DNA from: Brucella pituitosa
GTDB lineage: Bacteria > Pseudomonadota > Alphaproteobacteria > Rhizobiales > Rhizobiaceae
DNA: 64,000 nucleotides
Assembly: GCF_003049685.1 (NCBI RefSeq)
Contig: NZ_PYSY02000001.1
Coordinates: 496,001 to 560,000, forward strand
Direction of reading: 5' to 3'
The notes under the pieces are model-generated. The model was not told the DNA's origin and made no database searches. It saw nothing but the letters and a program-made list of their open reading frames with translations. The stretch's first letter is position 1. Each line of letters begins with the position of its first letter. Below, piece by piece: positions 28,882 through 37,831 of this stretch. The translations under genes and the position numbers were made by a program.

Positions 28882-29436
28882 TCAGCGTGCCCGGCGACGT
28901 TCTGCCGTTGGCTGGAAAGCCAGTTTCGAATGATATCCGCAATAGGGGCTGGATTCACCGGATTCACTGCCGCAGAAGTGGAAATCTTCATTGAGCGGAT
29001 CGCCGATTGGCCACTTGCAGGTGCGTTCGCTAAGCTGCAGCAAGGTCAGCTTGCGGGAAATAGGTACAACAACGTCCGAGGCTGGTCTTACGACCCGTTC
29101 AGTCACTGCGTCGGCCACATATTCCATCTGAAGTGCGGTTGCACCGACGGTTTGTGTAACGGTTGCAGTGCGGATGGTCGTTGTCGCCTGAGGGCGGCTG
29201 ATGCCGCCATTCGTCTGGGTTGCAGTAGGACGTGGAGTGGCCGCAACAGTATTGACTTTTTTACTGCGCGGAGCAGCCGTGGTGGTTTTGCCACGGCCCG
29301 AAAGCTTCAAACGATGCACTTTGCCGATCACTGCATTGCGGCTCACGCCGCCAAGCTGTGCTGCGATCTGGCTTGCGCTCAAGCCCTCGTTCCATAATTT
29401 CTTCAGCAGTTCGACGCGCTCATCTGTCCAGTTCAT
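28882..29436 (-). CDS. gcrA: Cell-cycle regulator GcrA
   Basis: A 184-residue alphaproteobacterial global regulator that works with sigma-70 RNA polymerase at promoters carrying CcrM-methylated GANTC. The N-terminal helix-turn-helix is diagnostic (MNWTDERVELLKKLW, then GLSASQIAAQLGGVSRNAVI). A basic linker follows, and the C-terminal part carries CKWPIGDPLNEDFHFCG and PYCGYH. ATG 29436 is taken over an upstream in-frame start that adds five residues. Confidence 0.95.
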   Translation of the reverse strand: MNWTDERVELLKKLWNEGLSASQIAAQLGGVSRNAVIGKVHRLKLSGRGKTTTAAPRSKKVNTVAATPRPTATQTNGGISRPQATTTIRTATVTQTVGATALQMEYVADAVTERVVRPASDVVVPISRKLTLLQLSERTCKWPIGDPLNEDFHFCGSESGESSPYCGYHSKLAFQPTAERRRAR

Positions 29437-29468
29437 CGCCCTGGGCTCCAATCAGTTTTCGTTATCCG

Positions 29469-29671
29469 GAATCCGCCAGTGCTCCCGGATTGCTCCAGGC
29501 ACAAACACTATATCTATCCGGGTGACTAGGTCCGTCGCACGAAATGTAGTTTTTTGCTTTGAATAGAAACTACATTAATCAACGACTCCATGACAAGGGA
29601 TAGCCCTGTCAGGCGGATTCCATTTTTATGGTTTTCCCCAACTTGGGTGCAAAAGACGGTTTTTCTGAGTC
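29469..29671 (-). promoter_or_regulatory. GANTC (CcrM) cluster upstream of gcrA
   Basis: Four GANTC sites lie in 203 bp: GAATC 29469, GACTC 29584, GATTC 29616 and GAGTC 29667; fewer than one is expected by chance. The first overlaps TTATCCGGA (29462-29470), which resembles a DnaA box at 7 of 9 positions. Consistent with methylation- and replication-timed gcrA expression. The remaining gap up to the argD leader (29672-29866) holds nothing else I can support. Confidence 0.5.
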
Positions 29672-29866
29672 AGTTGCGCGTATTTTGCAGCAGCTTTTCA
29701 GGGTGACATCCCGTCAGGGAGAACATCTGGTGTCTATATATCGACCCGATCTGCAAAATGCCACCCCTCCGACTGCATAGGTGCCATCTTAATCCCGCTC
29801 TTTATAATGTGAGCTTCCCGCATGAACTCATGCATAAAGATGCATGATTATCCGGGTGGGCTTTGA

Positions 29867-29895
29867 TTGACATTTTTTTTGTGAACGCCAATATA
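29867..29895 (+). promoter_or_regulatory. Candidate promoter of the argD leader
   Basis: A consensus TTGACA at 29867-29872 and AATATA at 29890-29895 with a 17-nt spacer. Transcription would begin near 29902, directly before the leader hairpins. Confidence 0.6.
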
Positions 29896-29910
29896 CGCGC
29901 GGGATTAAAT

Positions 29911-29936
29911 ATTGCCGCCCTGAGGGCGGTTTTTTA
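29911..29936 (+). terminator. Terminator/attenuator hairpin in the argD leader
   Basis: CCGCCC, loop TGA, GGGCGG followed by TTTTTTATTT, starting only about 12 nt after the predicted transcription start. It is placed to stop transcription before argD or to define a very short RNA. Confidence 0.75.
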
Positions 29937-29948
29937 TTTCCGCCGGGA

Positions 29949-30054
29949 GGATCATGCAAAGACATGTGATCCCCGACCCGCCTGCGAACGATTGCGTTCA
30001 TGTGCGGGACATCAACACAATGGGAAACGCTGCCTGACCGGCTTGGCCGGAGGC
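29949..30054 (+). other. Structured argD 5' leader
   Basis: Three further hairpins follow the terminator: GGATCA...TGATCC (29949-29972), GAACG-ATTG-CGTTC (29986-29999) and GCCTGACCGGC-TTG-GCCGGAGGC (30032-30054). I recall an alphaproteobacterial small-RNA family (alpha-r45) described next to argD in rhizobia, but cannot confirm that this is a member. Confidence 0.45.
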
Positions 30055-30089
30055 GCTGCATTTACAAGGCTTATGGAGGCCTGACTGCA

Positions 30090-31301
30090 ATGACCGACGT
30101 TACGACTGTGCAACCGCTCTACGACACCTATAATCGTGCGGTTCTGCGCTTCGAGCGAGGTGAGGGCATCTGGCTGATTACCGAAGGCGGCGACCGTTAT
30201 CTTGATTTTGCTGCAGGCATTGCAGTCAATTCGCTGGGCCATTCCCATCCGCATCTGGTCAATACACTCAAAGATCAGGCTGACAAGCTGTGGCATCTGT
30301 CCAATCTCTACGAGGTTCCGGGACAGGAGAAGCTCGGTCGTCGTCTGGTTGAGGCGACTTTCGCTGATAAAGTGTTCTTTACCAATTCCGGTGCCGAGGC
30401 TCTGGAATGCGCGATCAAGACCGCGCGCCGTTATCATTATGTCAACAGCAATCCTGAGCGCTTCCGCATCATCACCTTTGAAGGGGCATTCCACGGTCGC
30501 ACATTGGCAACGATTGCTGCTGGTGGTCAGGCCAAGTATCTCGAAGGGTTCGGCCCGAAGGTCGACGGCTTCGATCAGGTGCCATTTGGCGATGAAGCAG
30601 CGCTGCGTGCTGCAATCACCGATGAAACGGCTGCTATTCTGCTTGAGCCTGTGCAGGGCGAAGGCGGTCTGCGCGGCTTCCCGGAAGAATTCATGCGTCT
30701 TATTCGCAAGATCTGCGACGACAAGGGCCTTCTTCTGATCCTTGACGAAGTGCAGACTGGCGTTGGCCGTACCGGCAAACTGTTTGCCCATGAATGGTCG
30801 GGCATCACGCCGGACATTATGGCAGTCGCCAAGGGTATCGGCGGCGGCTTCCCTATGGGCGCCTGTCTTGCAACGGCTGAAGCAGCCAAGGGCATGACCG
30901 CTGGCGTGCATGGCACCACCTATGGCGGCAACCCGCTGGCCATGGCTGTGGGCAATGCCGTGCTTGATGTGGTGTTGGCTGACGGCTTCCTCGAAAACGT
31001 GCAGGAAACAGCATTGACCATGAAGCAGGGTCTTGCATCGATTATTGATCGCTATCCCAGTGTCGTGTCTGAAGTCCGTGGCCGCGGCCTTCTGATGGGC
31101 ATCAAATGCGTTGTGCCAAACGTGACGCTTATTCAGGCTCTGCGCGACGAGCATTTCCTGAGCGTCGGCGCTGGTGACAACGTCATCCGACTTCTTCCGC
31201 CACTGGTCACGACGCCTGAAGAGGCTCGTGAAGCATTGAAGCGTATTGAGATGGCCGTAGAGCGGCTTGCAATCGCAAATCCGACCAGCAAGACGGCGTG
31301 A
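30090..31301 (+). CDS. argD: Acetylornithine aminotransferase
   Basis: A 403-residue class III PLP aminotransferase of arginine synthesis. The cofactor lysine lies in [15 protein letters not shown], and [20 protein letters not shown] and [13 protein letters not shown] are family signatures. The start is ATG 30090 with GGAGG 10 nt upstream; an in-frame ATG at 30000 lies inside the structured leader and is rejected. It is followed 4 bp later by argF and then hslO. Confidence 0.95.
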   Translation: MTDVTTVQPLYDTYNRAVLRFERGEGIWLITEGGDRYLDFAAGIAVNSLGHSHPHLVNTLKDQADKLWHLSNLYEVPGQEKLGRRLVEATFADKVFFTNSGAEALECAIKTARRYHYVNSNPERFRIITFEGAFHGRTLATIAAGGQAKYLEGFGPKVDGFDQVPFGDEAALRAAITDETAAILLEPVQGEGGLRGFPEEFMRLIRKICDDKGLLLILDEVQTGVGRTGKLFAHEWSGITPDIMAVAKGIGGGFPMGACLATAEAAKGMTAGVHGTTYGGNPLAMAVGNAVLDVVLADGFLENVQETALTMKQGLASIIDRYPSVVSEVRGRGLLMGIKCVVPNVTLIQALRDEHFLSVGAGDNVIRLLPPLVTTPEEAREALKRIEMAVERLAIANPTSKTA

Positions 31302-31305
31302 GATT

Positions 31306-32232
31306 ATGGCGAACAATAACGGTATCAAGCACTTCATCGACCTTTCAACCGTACCAGCCGGTGAACTCCGCGCCATTATGGAAGATGCCAAGGCGCGCAA
31401 GGCTCGGCTGAAGGCTGGCGAAATCGAAAAGCCTTTTGCCGGCAAGGTGCTGGCAATGATTTTCGAGAAGCCGTCCACACGTACCCGCGTCTCGTTTGAT
31501 GTAGGCATGCGCCAGCTTGGTGGTGAGACGATCATGCTCACGGGTTCGGAAATGCAGCTCGGCCGCAGCGAGACCATTGCAGACACCGCAAAGGTGCTTT
31601 CGCGCTATGTGGATGCGATCATGATCCGCACAACATCGCATGATCGTATGCTGGAATTGGCCGAATATGCGACCGTTCCTGTAATTAATGCACTGACCGA
31701 TGACACACACCCTTGTCAGATCATGGCTGACGTTCTTACATATGAGGAACATCGCGGCTCGATCAAAGGCAAGACCTTTGCCTGGATGGGGGACGGTAAC
31801 AACGTTCTTCATTCGCTTGTGGAAGCTGCGGCGCGTTTTGATTTCAACGTCAATATCGCAACGCCGGAAGGCAGCGAGCCGAAGCAGCAATATATCGATT
31901 GGGCAAAGGCAAACGGCGCGAACATCATGTCCACAGCGGACCCGGACAAGGCGGTAAGCGGTGCGGATTGCATCGTCACCGACACATGGGTTTCGATGGG
32001 GCAGGAAGATCATGCCCGTGGCCATAATGTTTTCATGCCCTATCAGGTCAATGCACGTCTGATGGCTAATGCTGACCCTAAGGCGCTTTTCATGCACTGC
32101 CTGCCCGCGCATCGCGGTGAGGAAGTGACCGACGAAGTGATCGACGGCCCACAATCGGTCGTATTCGATGAAGCTGAAAACAGGCTCCACGCCCAGAAGG
32201 CCATTCTGGCATGGTGCCTGCAAAACAGCTGA
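31306..32232 (+). CDS. argF: Ornithine carbamoyltransferase
   Basis: A 308-residue enzyme making citrulline from ornithine and carbamoyl phosphate. Signatures are [12 protein letters not shown] (carbamoyl-phosphate binding), [21 protein letters not shown] and [12 protein letters not shown] with the catalytic Cys. Starts 4 bp after argD. Arginine-pathway operon. Confidence 0.96.
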   Translation: MANNNGIKHFIDLSTVPAGELRAIMEDAKARKARLKAGEIEKPFAGKVLAMIFEKPSTRTRVSFDVGMRQLGGETIMLTGSEMQLGRSETIADTAKVLSRYVDAIMIRTTSHDRMLELAEYATVPVINALTDDTHPCQIMADVLTYEEHRGSIKGKTFAWMGDGNNVLHSLVEAAARFDFNVNIATPEGSEPKQQYIDWAKANGANIMSTADPDKAVSGADCIVTDTWVSMGQEDHARGHNVFMPYQVNARLMANADPKALFMHCLPAHRGEEVTDEVIDGPQSVVFDEAENRLHAQKAILAWCLQNS

Positions 32233-32245
32233 TTGGGAGCATAAT

Positions 32246-33268
32246 TTGTCTGACAAGATCAGCAATGAGCAAATCGAAGTCGAAGACATCCAGATCGCTC
32301 TGGAAGACCTCGACTTCGCCGGCGACGATGCCGTTGTGCCCTTCCAGGTGGAGGGGCTCGACGTGCGTGGTCGCGCCGTACAATTGGGCGGCAGCATTGA
32401 CGCTATTCTGAAACGCCACGACTATCCGGAACATGTCGCCCGCCTTCTGGCCGAAGCAACGGTTCTGACTGTTCTTCTTGGCACGTCTTTGAAATTCGAC
32501 GGCAAGTTTATCTTCCAGACCCAGTCCGATGGTCCTGTCGATATGCTGGTCGTCGATTTCCGCACGCCGCGTTCCGTGCGCGCCTATGCACGCTTTGATG
32601 CCGAACGCGTCAGGGAAGCCGTGAGCACAGGCAAAACTCGTCCTGAAGAGCTGCTCGGTCGTGGCACGCTTGCCTTCACGGTCGATCAGGGCGCGCATAC
32701 ACAACGCTATCAGGGCATTGTTGCGCTTGATGGATCGACGCTGGAAGAAATTGCACGTACCTATTTCCGTCAGTCCGAACAGATTGCAACCGACATGAAG
32801 CTGAGCGTTGCGAAGCTTGTCGAACGGGGTAGCGATGGCAAACTGGTCGAGCGTTGGCGCGCTGGTGGTCTGATGATTCAGTTTCTGCCAGAATCCGAAA
32901 TACGCTCGCGCATGCCGGACCTTCCGGGTGGTGATGGTGACGAGAACACCGCTATTCTCGGTCCTGAAGACGACGGCTGGGATGAAGCGCGTTCGCTGGT
33001 CGGAACGATCGAAAGCTCCGAACTGACCGATCCGCAGGTCGGTTCAGAGCGCTTGCTCTATCGTCTGTTCCACGAGCGTGGCGTGCGCATCTATGAAGCG
33101 ATCCGCGTTGAGGATGATTGCTCATGCTCGCGAGATAAGATCGAAGGCGTGTTCAATAATTTCTCGGCTGAAGAAATTCAGGACAGCGTTAAGGACGGCA
33201 AGATTTCGGTGACATGCGAATTCTGCTCCACGACCTATGAGTTCGATCCCGAGCAGTTTGCGAAGTGA
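32246..33268 (+). CDS. hslO: Redox-regulated chaperone Hsp33
   Basis: A 340-residue cytosolic holdase chaperone activated by oxidation. The C-terminal zinc/redox centre is present: CSC in EDDCSCSRDKIEGV and CEFC in VTCEFCSTTYEFD. The start is TTG 32246 with GGGAG at 32234-32238. It is 13 bp behind argF, so probably in the argD operon, and ends at a strong terminator. Confidence 0.93.
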   Translation: MSDKISNEQIEVEDIQIALEDLDFAGDDAVVPFQVEGLDVRGRAVQLGGSIDAILKRHDYPEHVARLLAEATVLTVLLGTSLKFDGKFIFQTQSDGPVDMLVVDFRTPRSVRAYARFDAERVREAVSTGKTRPEELLGRGTLAFTVDQGAHTQRYQGIVALDGSTLEEIARTYFRQSEQIATDMKLSVAKLVERGSDGKLVERWRAGGLMIQFLPESEIRSRMPDLPGGDGDENTAILGPEDDGWDEARSLVGTIESSELTDPQVGSERLLYRLFHERGVRIYEAIRVEDDCSCSRDKIEGVFNNFSAEEIQDSVKDGKISVTCEFCSTTYEFDPEQFAK

Positions 33269-33270
33269 TG

Positions 33271-33302
33271 AAAAAAGGCGCTTCTTTTGAAGCGCCTTTT
33301 TT
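33271..33302. terminator. Bidirectional terminator between hslO and apaG
   Basis: A perfect palindrome: AAAAAAGGCGCTTC, loop TTTT, GAAGCGCCTTTTTT. It touches the apaG stop codon and lies 2 bp after the hslO stop, serving both convergent genes. Confidence 0.93.
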
Positions 33303-33694
33303 CAGTTCAGTGTGCGGCGTGTTTCGGGAATATCGAGCGAGAAGGCCGGAATATCGACTTCAAAAGCTTTTCCATCAGAAGCCTGCATCTGATAGCGCCC
33401 CACCATCACACCGGATGTGGTGGTGAGTGGGCAGCCTGAAGAATACTGATAGGAGTCGCCGGGGTTCAGCGTTGGCTGATCGCCGATAACGCCATCTCCC
33501 TGCACTTCTTCTATCTGACCATTCCCATCCGTGATCTGCCAGTAACGCGAGCGCAACTGTACGGTATCGGAAGAATTATTGGCGATCGTGATCCGGTAAC
33601 CCCAGACGTAGCGGTTTTCTTCAGGCTCAGACTGATCTTCAAGATAAAAGGGCTCGGCCGTTACTTCGATACCCCGCGTTACCGCTCTGTACAT
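33302..33694 (-). CDS. apaG: ApaG (Co2+/Mg2+ efflux-associated protein)
   Basis: A 130-residue single-domain immunoglobulin-like protein. Signatures are [25 protein letters not shown] and [17 protein letters not shown]. The usual family start ([11 protein letters not shown]) fits ATG 33694; ten extra residues upstream would need ATG 33724. Molecular role not firmly established. Confidence 0.93.
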   Translation of the reverse strand: MYRAVTRGIEVTAEPFYLEDQSEPEENRYVWGYRITIANNSSDTVQLRSRYWQITDGNGQIEEVQGDGVIGDQPTLNPGDSYQYSSGCPLTTTSGVMVGRYQMQASDGKAFEVDIPAFSLDIPETRRTLN

Positions 33695-33884
33695 ACGCAC
33701 CCGCCTTTGAATCGCATCAAACACACTTCACAAAGCTATCGCCAAAGTTGCGCGAGAGGTCAACGATTTGAAGCGGACAATTATGCCGCAATTGCCGAAA
33801 TGTTCCGGCAATTGCGTTGTTTATGCATCATTTTGCGATCAAAAGACGCTGGATTAGTACAATCGTATTAACGAGCGGCGCTTT

Positions 33885-33984
33885 TAAGCGCATCCCGAAA
33901 AGTGTGAAACGGTTTTCGGATAAGATGCGCGGTAAAAAAGAAGAGAGAGCGCCGATCTGATTAAATCAGATCGAAACGCGCTCT
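33885..33984. repeat. Bru-RS/RIME-like palindromic repeat overlapping the metZ 3' end
   Basis: Module A: GCGCATCCCGAAAAGTGTG and CGGTTTTCGGATAAGATGCG. Module B: GAGCGCCGATCTGATT / AATCAGATCGAAACGCGCTC. The last five codons and the stop of metZ lie inside module B. Confidence 0.9.
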
Positions 33985-35162
33985 AGCGCTTCCAGGACAT
34001 CCTCAACCAGATCGTCCGTATCCTCAAGGCCCACCGAGATACGCAGCATACCGTCAGAAATGCCAAGCTCTGCGCGGGCTTCATCGGTGAGGCTCTGGTG
34101 CGTGGTTGTGGCGGGGTGCGTGATGATGCTCTTTGCATCACCCAGATTGTTGGAAATGCTGAAGACCTGAAGCGCATTTTCAAACTTGAAGGCCGCTTCC
34201 TTGCCGCCTTCGAGTTCCAGCGCGATCAGCGTCGAGCCGCCAGTCATCTGCTTGGCGATGATGTCGGCCTGCGGGTGGTCGGCGCGGCCGGGATAAATGA
34301 CCTGCTTCACACCTGCCTGACCGGCAAGCGCATCGGCAACGGCTGCAGCCGACTGCGTCTGCTGACGCACGCGAACGCCAAGCGTTTCAAGGCCTTTCAG
34401 CATGATCCAGGCGTTGAATGGGCTCATGCCCGGACCGGTATGACGGAAGTAAGGTTGCAGAACTTCCTCGGTCCATTCCTGATCGGAAAGGATGATGCCG
34501 CCAAGACAGCGACCCTGACCGTCGATGTGTTTGGTTGTGGAATAGACGATGATATGCGCACCGAGTTCCAGCGGCTTCTGGTAAAGTGGCGTTGCAAACA
34601 CGTTGTCGACGATGAGCTTTGCGCCGATCTCATTGGCAATTTCTGCTACAGCCGCAATGTCGATAACCTCAAGTGTCGGGTTCGACGGGCTTTCGAGCAG
34701 CATCACCTTGGTATTCGGGCGAACCGCAGCTTTCCAGTTTTCAATCTTCGAACCGTCGATGATCGAAAACTCCACGCCATAGCGTGGCAGCAGGGTTTCA
34801 ATAATATAGCGCGACGATCCGAAGACGGCGCGTGCACAGATGACGTGCTCGCCTGCCTGTACCTGACAGAGAATGGACGCAGCAACCGCTGCCATGCCGG
34901 ATGTGAAGGCGCGTGCATCTTCTGCACCTTCAAGTGCGCACATGCGCTTTTCAAACATGTCGGTGGTTGGGTTGGCATAACGCGAATAGATGAACCCCGG
35001 GTCTTCGCCTGTGAAGCGAGCTTCGGCGGCTTCTGCCGTCGGGTAGAGGAAGCCCTGCGTCAGATAGAGGGCTTCAGACAACTCTGCAAAGCCCGAACGC
35101 AGCGATCCTGCATGAACGAGTTGAGTTGCCGGGCGGAACTTGCGGGTAGTCTCATTCGTCAT
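33966..35162 (-). CDS. metZ: O-succinylhomoserine sulfhydrylase
   Basis: A 398-residue Cys/Met-metabolism PLP enzyme making homocysteine from O-succinylhomoserine and sulfide. The PLP lysine is in VYSTTKHIDGQGR, with YSRYANPTTDMFEKRM and LLESPSNPTLEVIDI as family motifs. ATG 35162 (MTNETTRKFRPATQ) is the true start; the longer open frame to 35372 runs through the SAM-II riboswitch. The last codons (ERVSI, stop TGA) come from an intergenic repeat. A SAM-II aptamer plus terminator upstream implies repression by S-adenosylmethionine. Confidence 0.94.
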   Translation of the reverse strand: MTNETTRKFRPATQLVHAGSLRSGFAELSEALYLTQGFLYPTAEAAEARFTGEDPGFIYSRYANPTTDMFEKRMCALEGAEDARAFTSGMAAVAASILCQVQAGEHVICARAVFGSSRYIIETLLPRYGVEFSIIDGSKIENWKAAVRPNTKVMLLESPSNPTLEVIDIAAVAEIANEIGAKLIVDNVFATPLYQKPLELGAHIIVYSTTKHIDGQGRCLGGIILSDQEWTEEVLQPYFRHTGPGMSPFNAWIMLKGLETLGVRVRQQTQSAAAVADALAGQAGVKQVIYPGRADHPQADIIAKQMTGGSTLIALELEGGKEAAFKFENALQVFSISNNLGDAKSIITHPATTTHQSLTDEARAELGISDGMLRISVGLEDTDDLVEDVLEALERVSI

Positions 35163-35216
35163 TTTTCCAACCTGTCGAAAGCTGGTCGGCCGGGGCACGG
35201 AGGCGCCTCGGCGGCC

Positions 35217-35252
35217 AATAAAAAACCGGCCTTGCGAAAACGCAAAAGGCCG
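35217..35252 (-). terminator. Terminator of the SAM-II riboswitch (expression platform)
   Basis: On the minus strand CCGGCCTTTTGCG, TTTT, CGCAAGGCCGG followed by TTTTTTATT. It lies between the aptamer and metZ, so ligand binding can abort transcription. Confidence 0.85.
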
Positions 35253-35264
35253 GTAACGAACCGC

Positions 35265-35325
35265 GGCCTCATTTAGCGAATTCTTTAACGTGGCTGCAAG
35301 CCGGCCGGCCAAATCACCACGGAAC
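35265..35325 (-). ncRNA. SAM-II riboswitch upstream of metZ
   Basis: On the minus strand the RNA reads CCGTGGTGATTTGGCCGG, then GCTTGCAGCCACGTTAAAG, then TTCGCTAAATGAGG. This matches the SAM-II consensus: stem P1 from GTGG pairing with CCAC, the conserved UGAUUU strand, GUUAAAG and the 3' GCUAAA that closes the pseudoknot. Transcription would begin at its 5' edge from the promoter at 35332-35360. Confidence 0.93.
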
Positions 35326-35331
35326 ACTTTT

Positions 35332-35360
35332 TCCTTATGCCTCTTGGCCGGGGTCGTCAA
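35332..35360 (-). promoter_or_regulatory. Promoter of the metZ riboswitch transcript
   Basis: On the minus strand TTGACG (35360-35355), a 17-nt spacer and TAAGGA (35337-35332), placing the start about 7 nt downstream at the edge of the aptamer. Confidence 0.6.
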
Positions 35361-35524
35361 TGCTTGGAACATCAGTTTTCAGGAAAACCGCTGCCTGCCA
35401 AAGCTCTGATAGCTGTGATTCCTGCGGAAAACCCGCAAACTGCGGGGTTTCAGGGTTGGCATTGGTGTCGGGAGCGGTCAATGGTCATAGACCAAAAATT
35501 AAGTAAGTCACGGAGTTCAGTGTT

Positions 35525-36616
35525 ATGACGCAGAGGGATGCAGGAATTCTGGCAGATGCGGATATCGCTGCGCTGTTTGAAAGCGGTTTGCTCAAATCTG
35601 CGCGTCCATTGGATGTGGATCAGATTCAGCCTGCCAGCCTTGATCTGCGGTTGGGTGCGAAAGCCTATCGTGTGCGTGCATCCTTCATGCCTGGCCCTGG
35701 TACACCAGTTATCGACAAGCTCGAACGCCTCAAGCTGCACGAGATTGATCTGACCGCTGGTGCCGTGCTTGAAACCGGCTGTGTCTACATTGTGCCATTG
35801 CTCGAAAGCCTGTCACTTTCGCCAGAGCTGTCAGCGTCAGCCAATCCCAAGAGTTCAACCGGTCGTCTTGATATCTTCACGCGCGTCATCACAGACGGGG
35901 CGCAGGAGTTCGACAAGGTTCCGGCTGGTTACAAAGGTCCACTTTATCTCGAAGTCAGCCCGCGTACCTTCCCGATTGTGGCCCGCACCGGTTCACGCCT
36001 GTCGCAAATCCGTTTCCGCAAGGGTCGTGCGCAACTGAGCGAAGCAGAACTCGCGACCCTTCATCAGAATGAAACGCTGGTCGCTTCTGAAATGCCGAAT
36101 ATTTCGGGTGGTGGTATCGCACTTTCGGTCGATCTGTCAGGTGGTGAAGACAAGCTCATCGGCTATCGCGGTAAGCACCATACGGCTGTTGTCGATGTCG
36201 ATAAGCGCGCCGCGCATGACGTGCTGGATTTCTGGGAGCCTATCTATGATCGCGGGTCACGAGAGCTCGTGCTCGATCCTGATGAGTTCTATATTCTGGT
36301 TTCGCGTGAAGCCGTGCATGTGCCGCCGCTTTTCGCAGCTGAAATGACGCCTTTCGACCCGCTGGTCGGCGAATTCCGTGTGCATTATGCGGGCTTCTTT
36401 GATCCCGGTTTCGGTCACAGCTCCGCTGGTGGCACCGGAAGCCGTGCGGTTCTGGAAGTGCGCAGTCATGAAGTCCCGTTCATTCTCGAACATGGCCAGA
36501 TTGTCGGCCGTCTTGTTTATGAGCATATGTTGAATCGCCCGAAGGCGCTCTACGGCGTTGATCTCGGATCGAACTATCAGGCGCAGCAACTCAAGCTCTC
36601 TAAGCATTTCCGGTGA
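35525..36616 (+). CDS. dcd: 2'-deoxycytidine 5'-triphosphate deaminase, long alphaproteobacterial form
   Basis: A 363-residue protein, about twice the length of E. coli Dcd, typical of alphaproteobacteria where two Dcd/dUTPase-like units are fused. The start shows DQIQPASLDLRLGAKAY, the middle SANPKSSTGRLDIFTRVI, and the C-terminal half GFFDPGFGHSSAGGTGSRAV and FILEHGQIVGRLVYE. It supplies dUMP precursors for dTTP. Monocistronic, 41 bp before the next regulator gene. Confidence 0.9.
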   Translation: MTQRDAGILADADIAALFESGLLKSARPLDVDQIQPASLDLRLGAKAYRVRASFMPGPGTPVIDKLERLKLHEIDLTAGAVLETGCVYIVPLLESLSLSPELSASANPKSSTGRLDIFTRVITDGAQEFDKVPAGYKGPLYLEVSPRTFPIVARTGSRLSQIRFRKGRAQLSEAELATLHQNETLVASEMPNISGGGIALSVDLSGGEDKLIGYRGKHHTAVVDVDKRAAHDVLDFWEPIYDRGSRELVLDPDEFYILVSREAVHVPPLFAAEMTPFDPLVGEFRVHYAGFFDPGFGHSSAGGTGSRAVLEVRSHEVPFILEHGQIVGRLVYEHMLNRPKALYGVDLGSNYQAQQLKLSKHFR

Positions 36617-36657
36617 TTGCACTCTTCCTGATCCCGCTTTTATAAACGAGGGATGAA

Positions 36658-37674
36658 GTGGAGGAGACCGGAAGAGTGAAGCATGGGAAGGACGAGGTAC
36701 GGGAAAACACAGTAGATCTGCCAAAGCAGCGTCTATTGGTGGGCATCGTTGCGCTACCGGGCTTTACACTGACGGCACTCAGTCTGTTTCTTGATCCGTT
36801 TCGACTGGCAGCCGATGACCGTGACAAGAGCCGTCAGATCCGGTGTGGGTGGAAAATCTGCACATTGTCAGGCGATCCGGTCACGTCCAGTTCCGGCATG
36901 GTCATTGAGCCGACCGCTCCCATCGGCGAACTTGATGAATGTGACTATGTGGCTGTGGTTGGCGGTTTGCTTGCACAATATCGCCCGCGTCAGCAGGCGC
37001 TGATTGATCTGATCAAACGAGCCGACAAACGGGGCAAAACGGTAGTAGGCCTTTGCACGGCGGCGTTCCTTCTGGCCGAGGGCGGCTTGCTGGATGATCG
37101 CAATTGCTGTGTCAGTTGGTTTCACCGCGACGATTTCGTCGATCTTTTCGATGGCCATACGGCTGACACGACCAGCCTTTTTCACCGTAGCGGTCGGCAC
37201 TATACCTGCGCAGGTGGGCTGGGCGCAGCCTCCTTGTCTCTATCGATCATCCAGAATGAAATCTCGGAGGAACTGGCGCGCAAAAGCGCGTCCATCCTGA
37301 TGATCCCCTATGAGCTGGTGCGATCAGAGCAGCCAGCGCTCAGCTTCAATGGCGTTCGCTCGCCGATGATCCGCAAGGCAATCCGTATTTTCGAAGAAAC
37401 GCTGGAAGAGCCGGTGCCGATGATCGATGTGGCGCGCAAGCTCGGCATTTCTGTACGCCAGATGGAGCGTGGTTTCCGCATGGCAGTAGGGCGAACAGCA
37501 TTTGAGGTGCGCGAGGAGTTGCGGGTCAAGAAGGCGCGGGAACTGTTATCGGAAACCGGGCTGTCGCTTCTGGAAGTGGCCGTTGCCAGCGGCTTTACCG
37601 ATACACGCAGCATGAACCGTTCGTTTATCAGGCAGAAGCAAAAAGCCCCGCGCGAATATCGTAAACAGCACTGA
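36658..37674 (+). CDS. GlxA-family transcriptional regulator (DJ-1/PfpI + AraC)
   Basis: A 338-residue regulator. An N-terminal class I glutamine amidotransferase-like (DJ-1/PfpI) sensor domain covers about residues 22-200, with the nucleophile-elbow cysteine in VVGLCTAAFLLAEGG. The C-terminal AraC HTH pair (about 235-335) includes PMIDVARKLGISVRQMER and LLEVAVASGFTDTRSMNRSF. The start is GTG 36658 with GAGGG upstream; GTG 36676 is possible. Relatives control choline, carnitine or amino-acid catabolism, but no such genes are here. Confidence 0.87.
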   Translation: MEETGRVKHGKDEVRENTVDLPKQRLLVGIVALPGFTLTALSLFLDPFRLAADDRDKSRQIRCGWKICTLSGDPVTSSSGMVIEPTAPIGELDECDYVAVVGGLLAQYRPRQQALIDLIKRADKRGKTVVGLCTAAFLLAEGGLLDDRNCCVSWFHRDDFVDLFDGHTADTTSLFHRSGRHYTCAGGLGAASLSLSIIQNEISEELARKSASILMIPYELVRSEQPALSFNGVRSPMIRKAIRIFEETLEEPVPMIDVARKLGISVRQMERGFRMAVGRTAFEVREELRVKKARELLSETGLSLLEVAVASGFTDTRSMNRSFIRQKQKAPREYRKQH

Positions 37675-37769
37675 ATTCCCGAGATAACTTGCGAATCCCG
37701 CACCGACCTCCTATTTTCCGCGACGAAACTGCCGCTCTGGCAGAAGATGAAGCTTTCGTTCTTTTTACA

Positions 37770-37816
37770 CATGTCTTAGCGGAAAACCGGTTCCCACTTT
37801 TCCGAGACATGCTTTG
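37770..37816. repeat. Bru-RS/RIME-like repeat, module A variant
   Basis: CATGTCTTAGCGGAAAACCG and GTTCCCACTTTTCCGAGACA: an inverted, diverged version of module A, ending just before the next gene's ribosome site. Confidence 0.75.
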
Positions 37817-37831
37817 ACGCAGGAGATTTGC

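Noticed and set aside
29954-30037. 27-codon leader peptide before argD
   Set aside because: GGGAGG is only 3 nt from its ATG, the peptide has just two arginines and no run of them, and the sequence is better explained by hairpins.
30012-31586. Open frame of 524 codons opposite argD and argF
   Set aside because: Antisense shadow of two clear biosynthetic genes, no ribosome site and no recognisable motif.
34098-35276. Open frame of 392 codons opposite metZ
   Set aside because: Runs antisense through metZ and into the riboswitch; composition is non-protein-like.
35163-35372. 70-residue N-terminal extension of MetZ
   Set aside because: This stretch is the SAM-II aptamer, terminator and leader on the same strand. 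The family start and spacing support ATG 35162.
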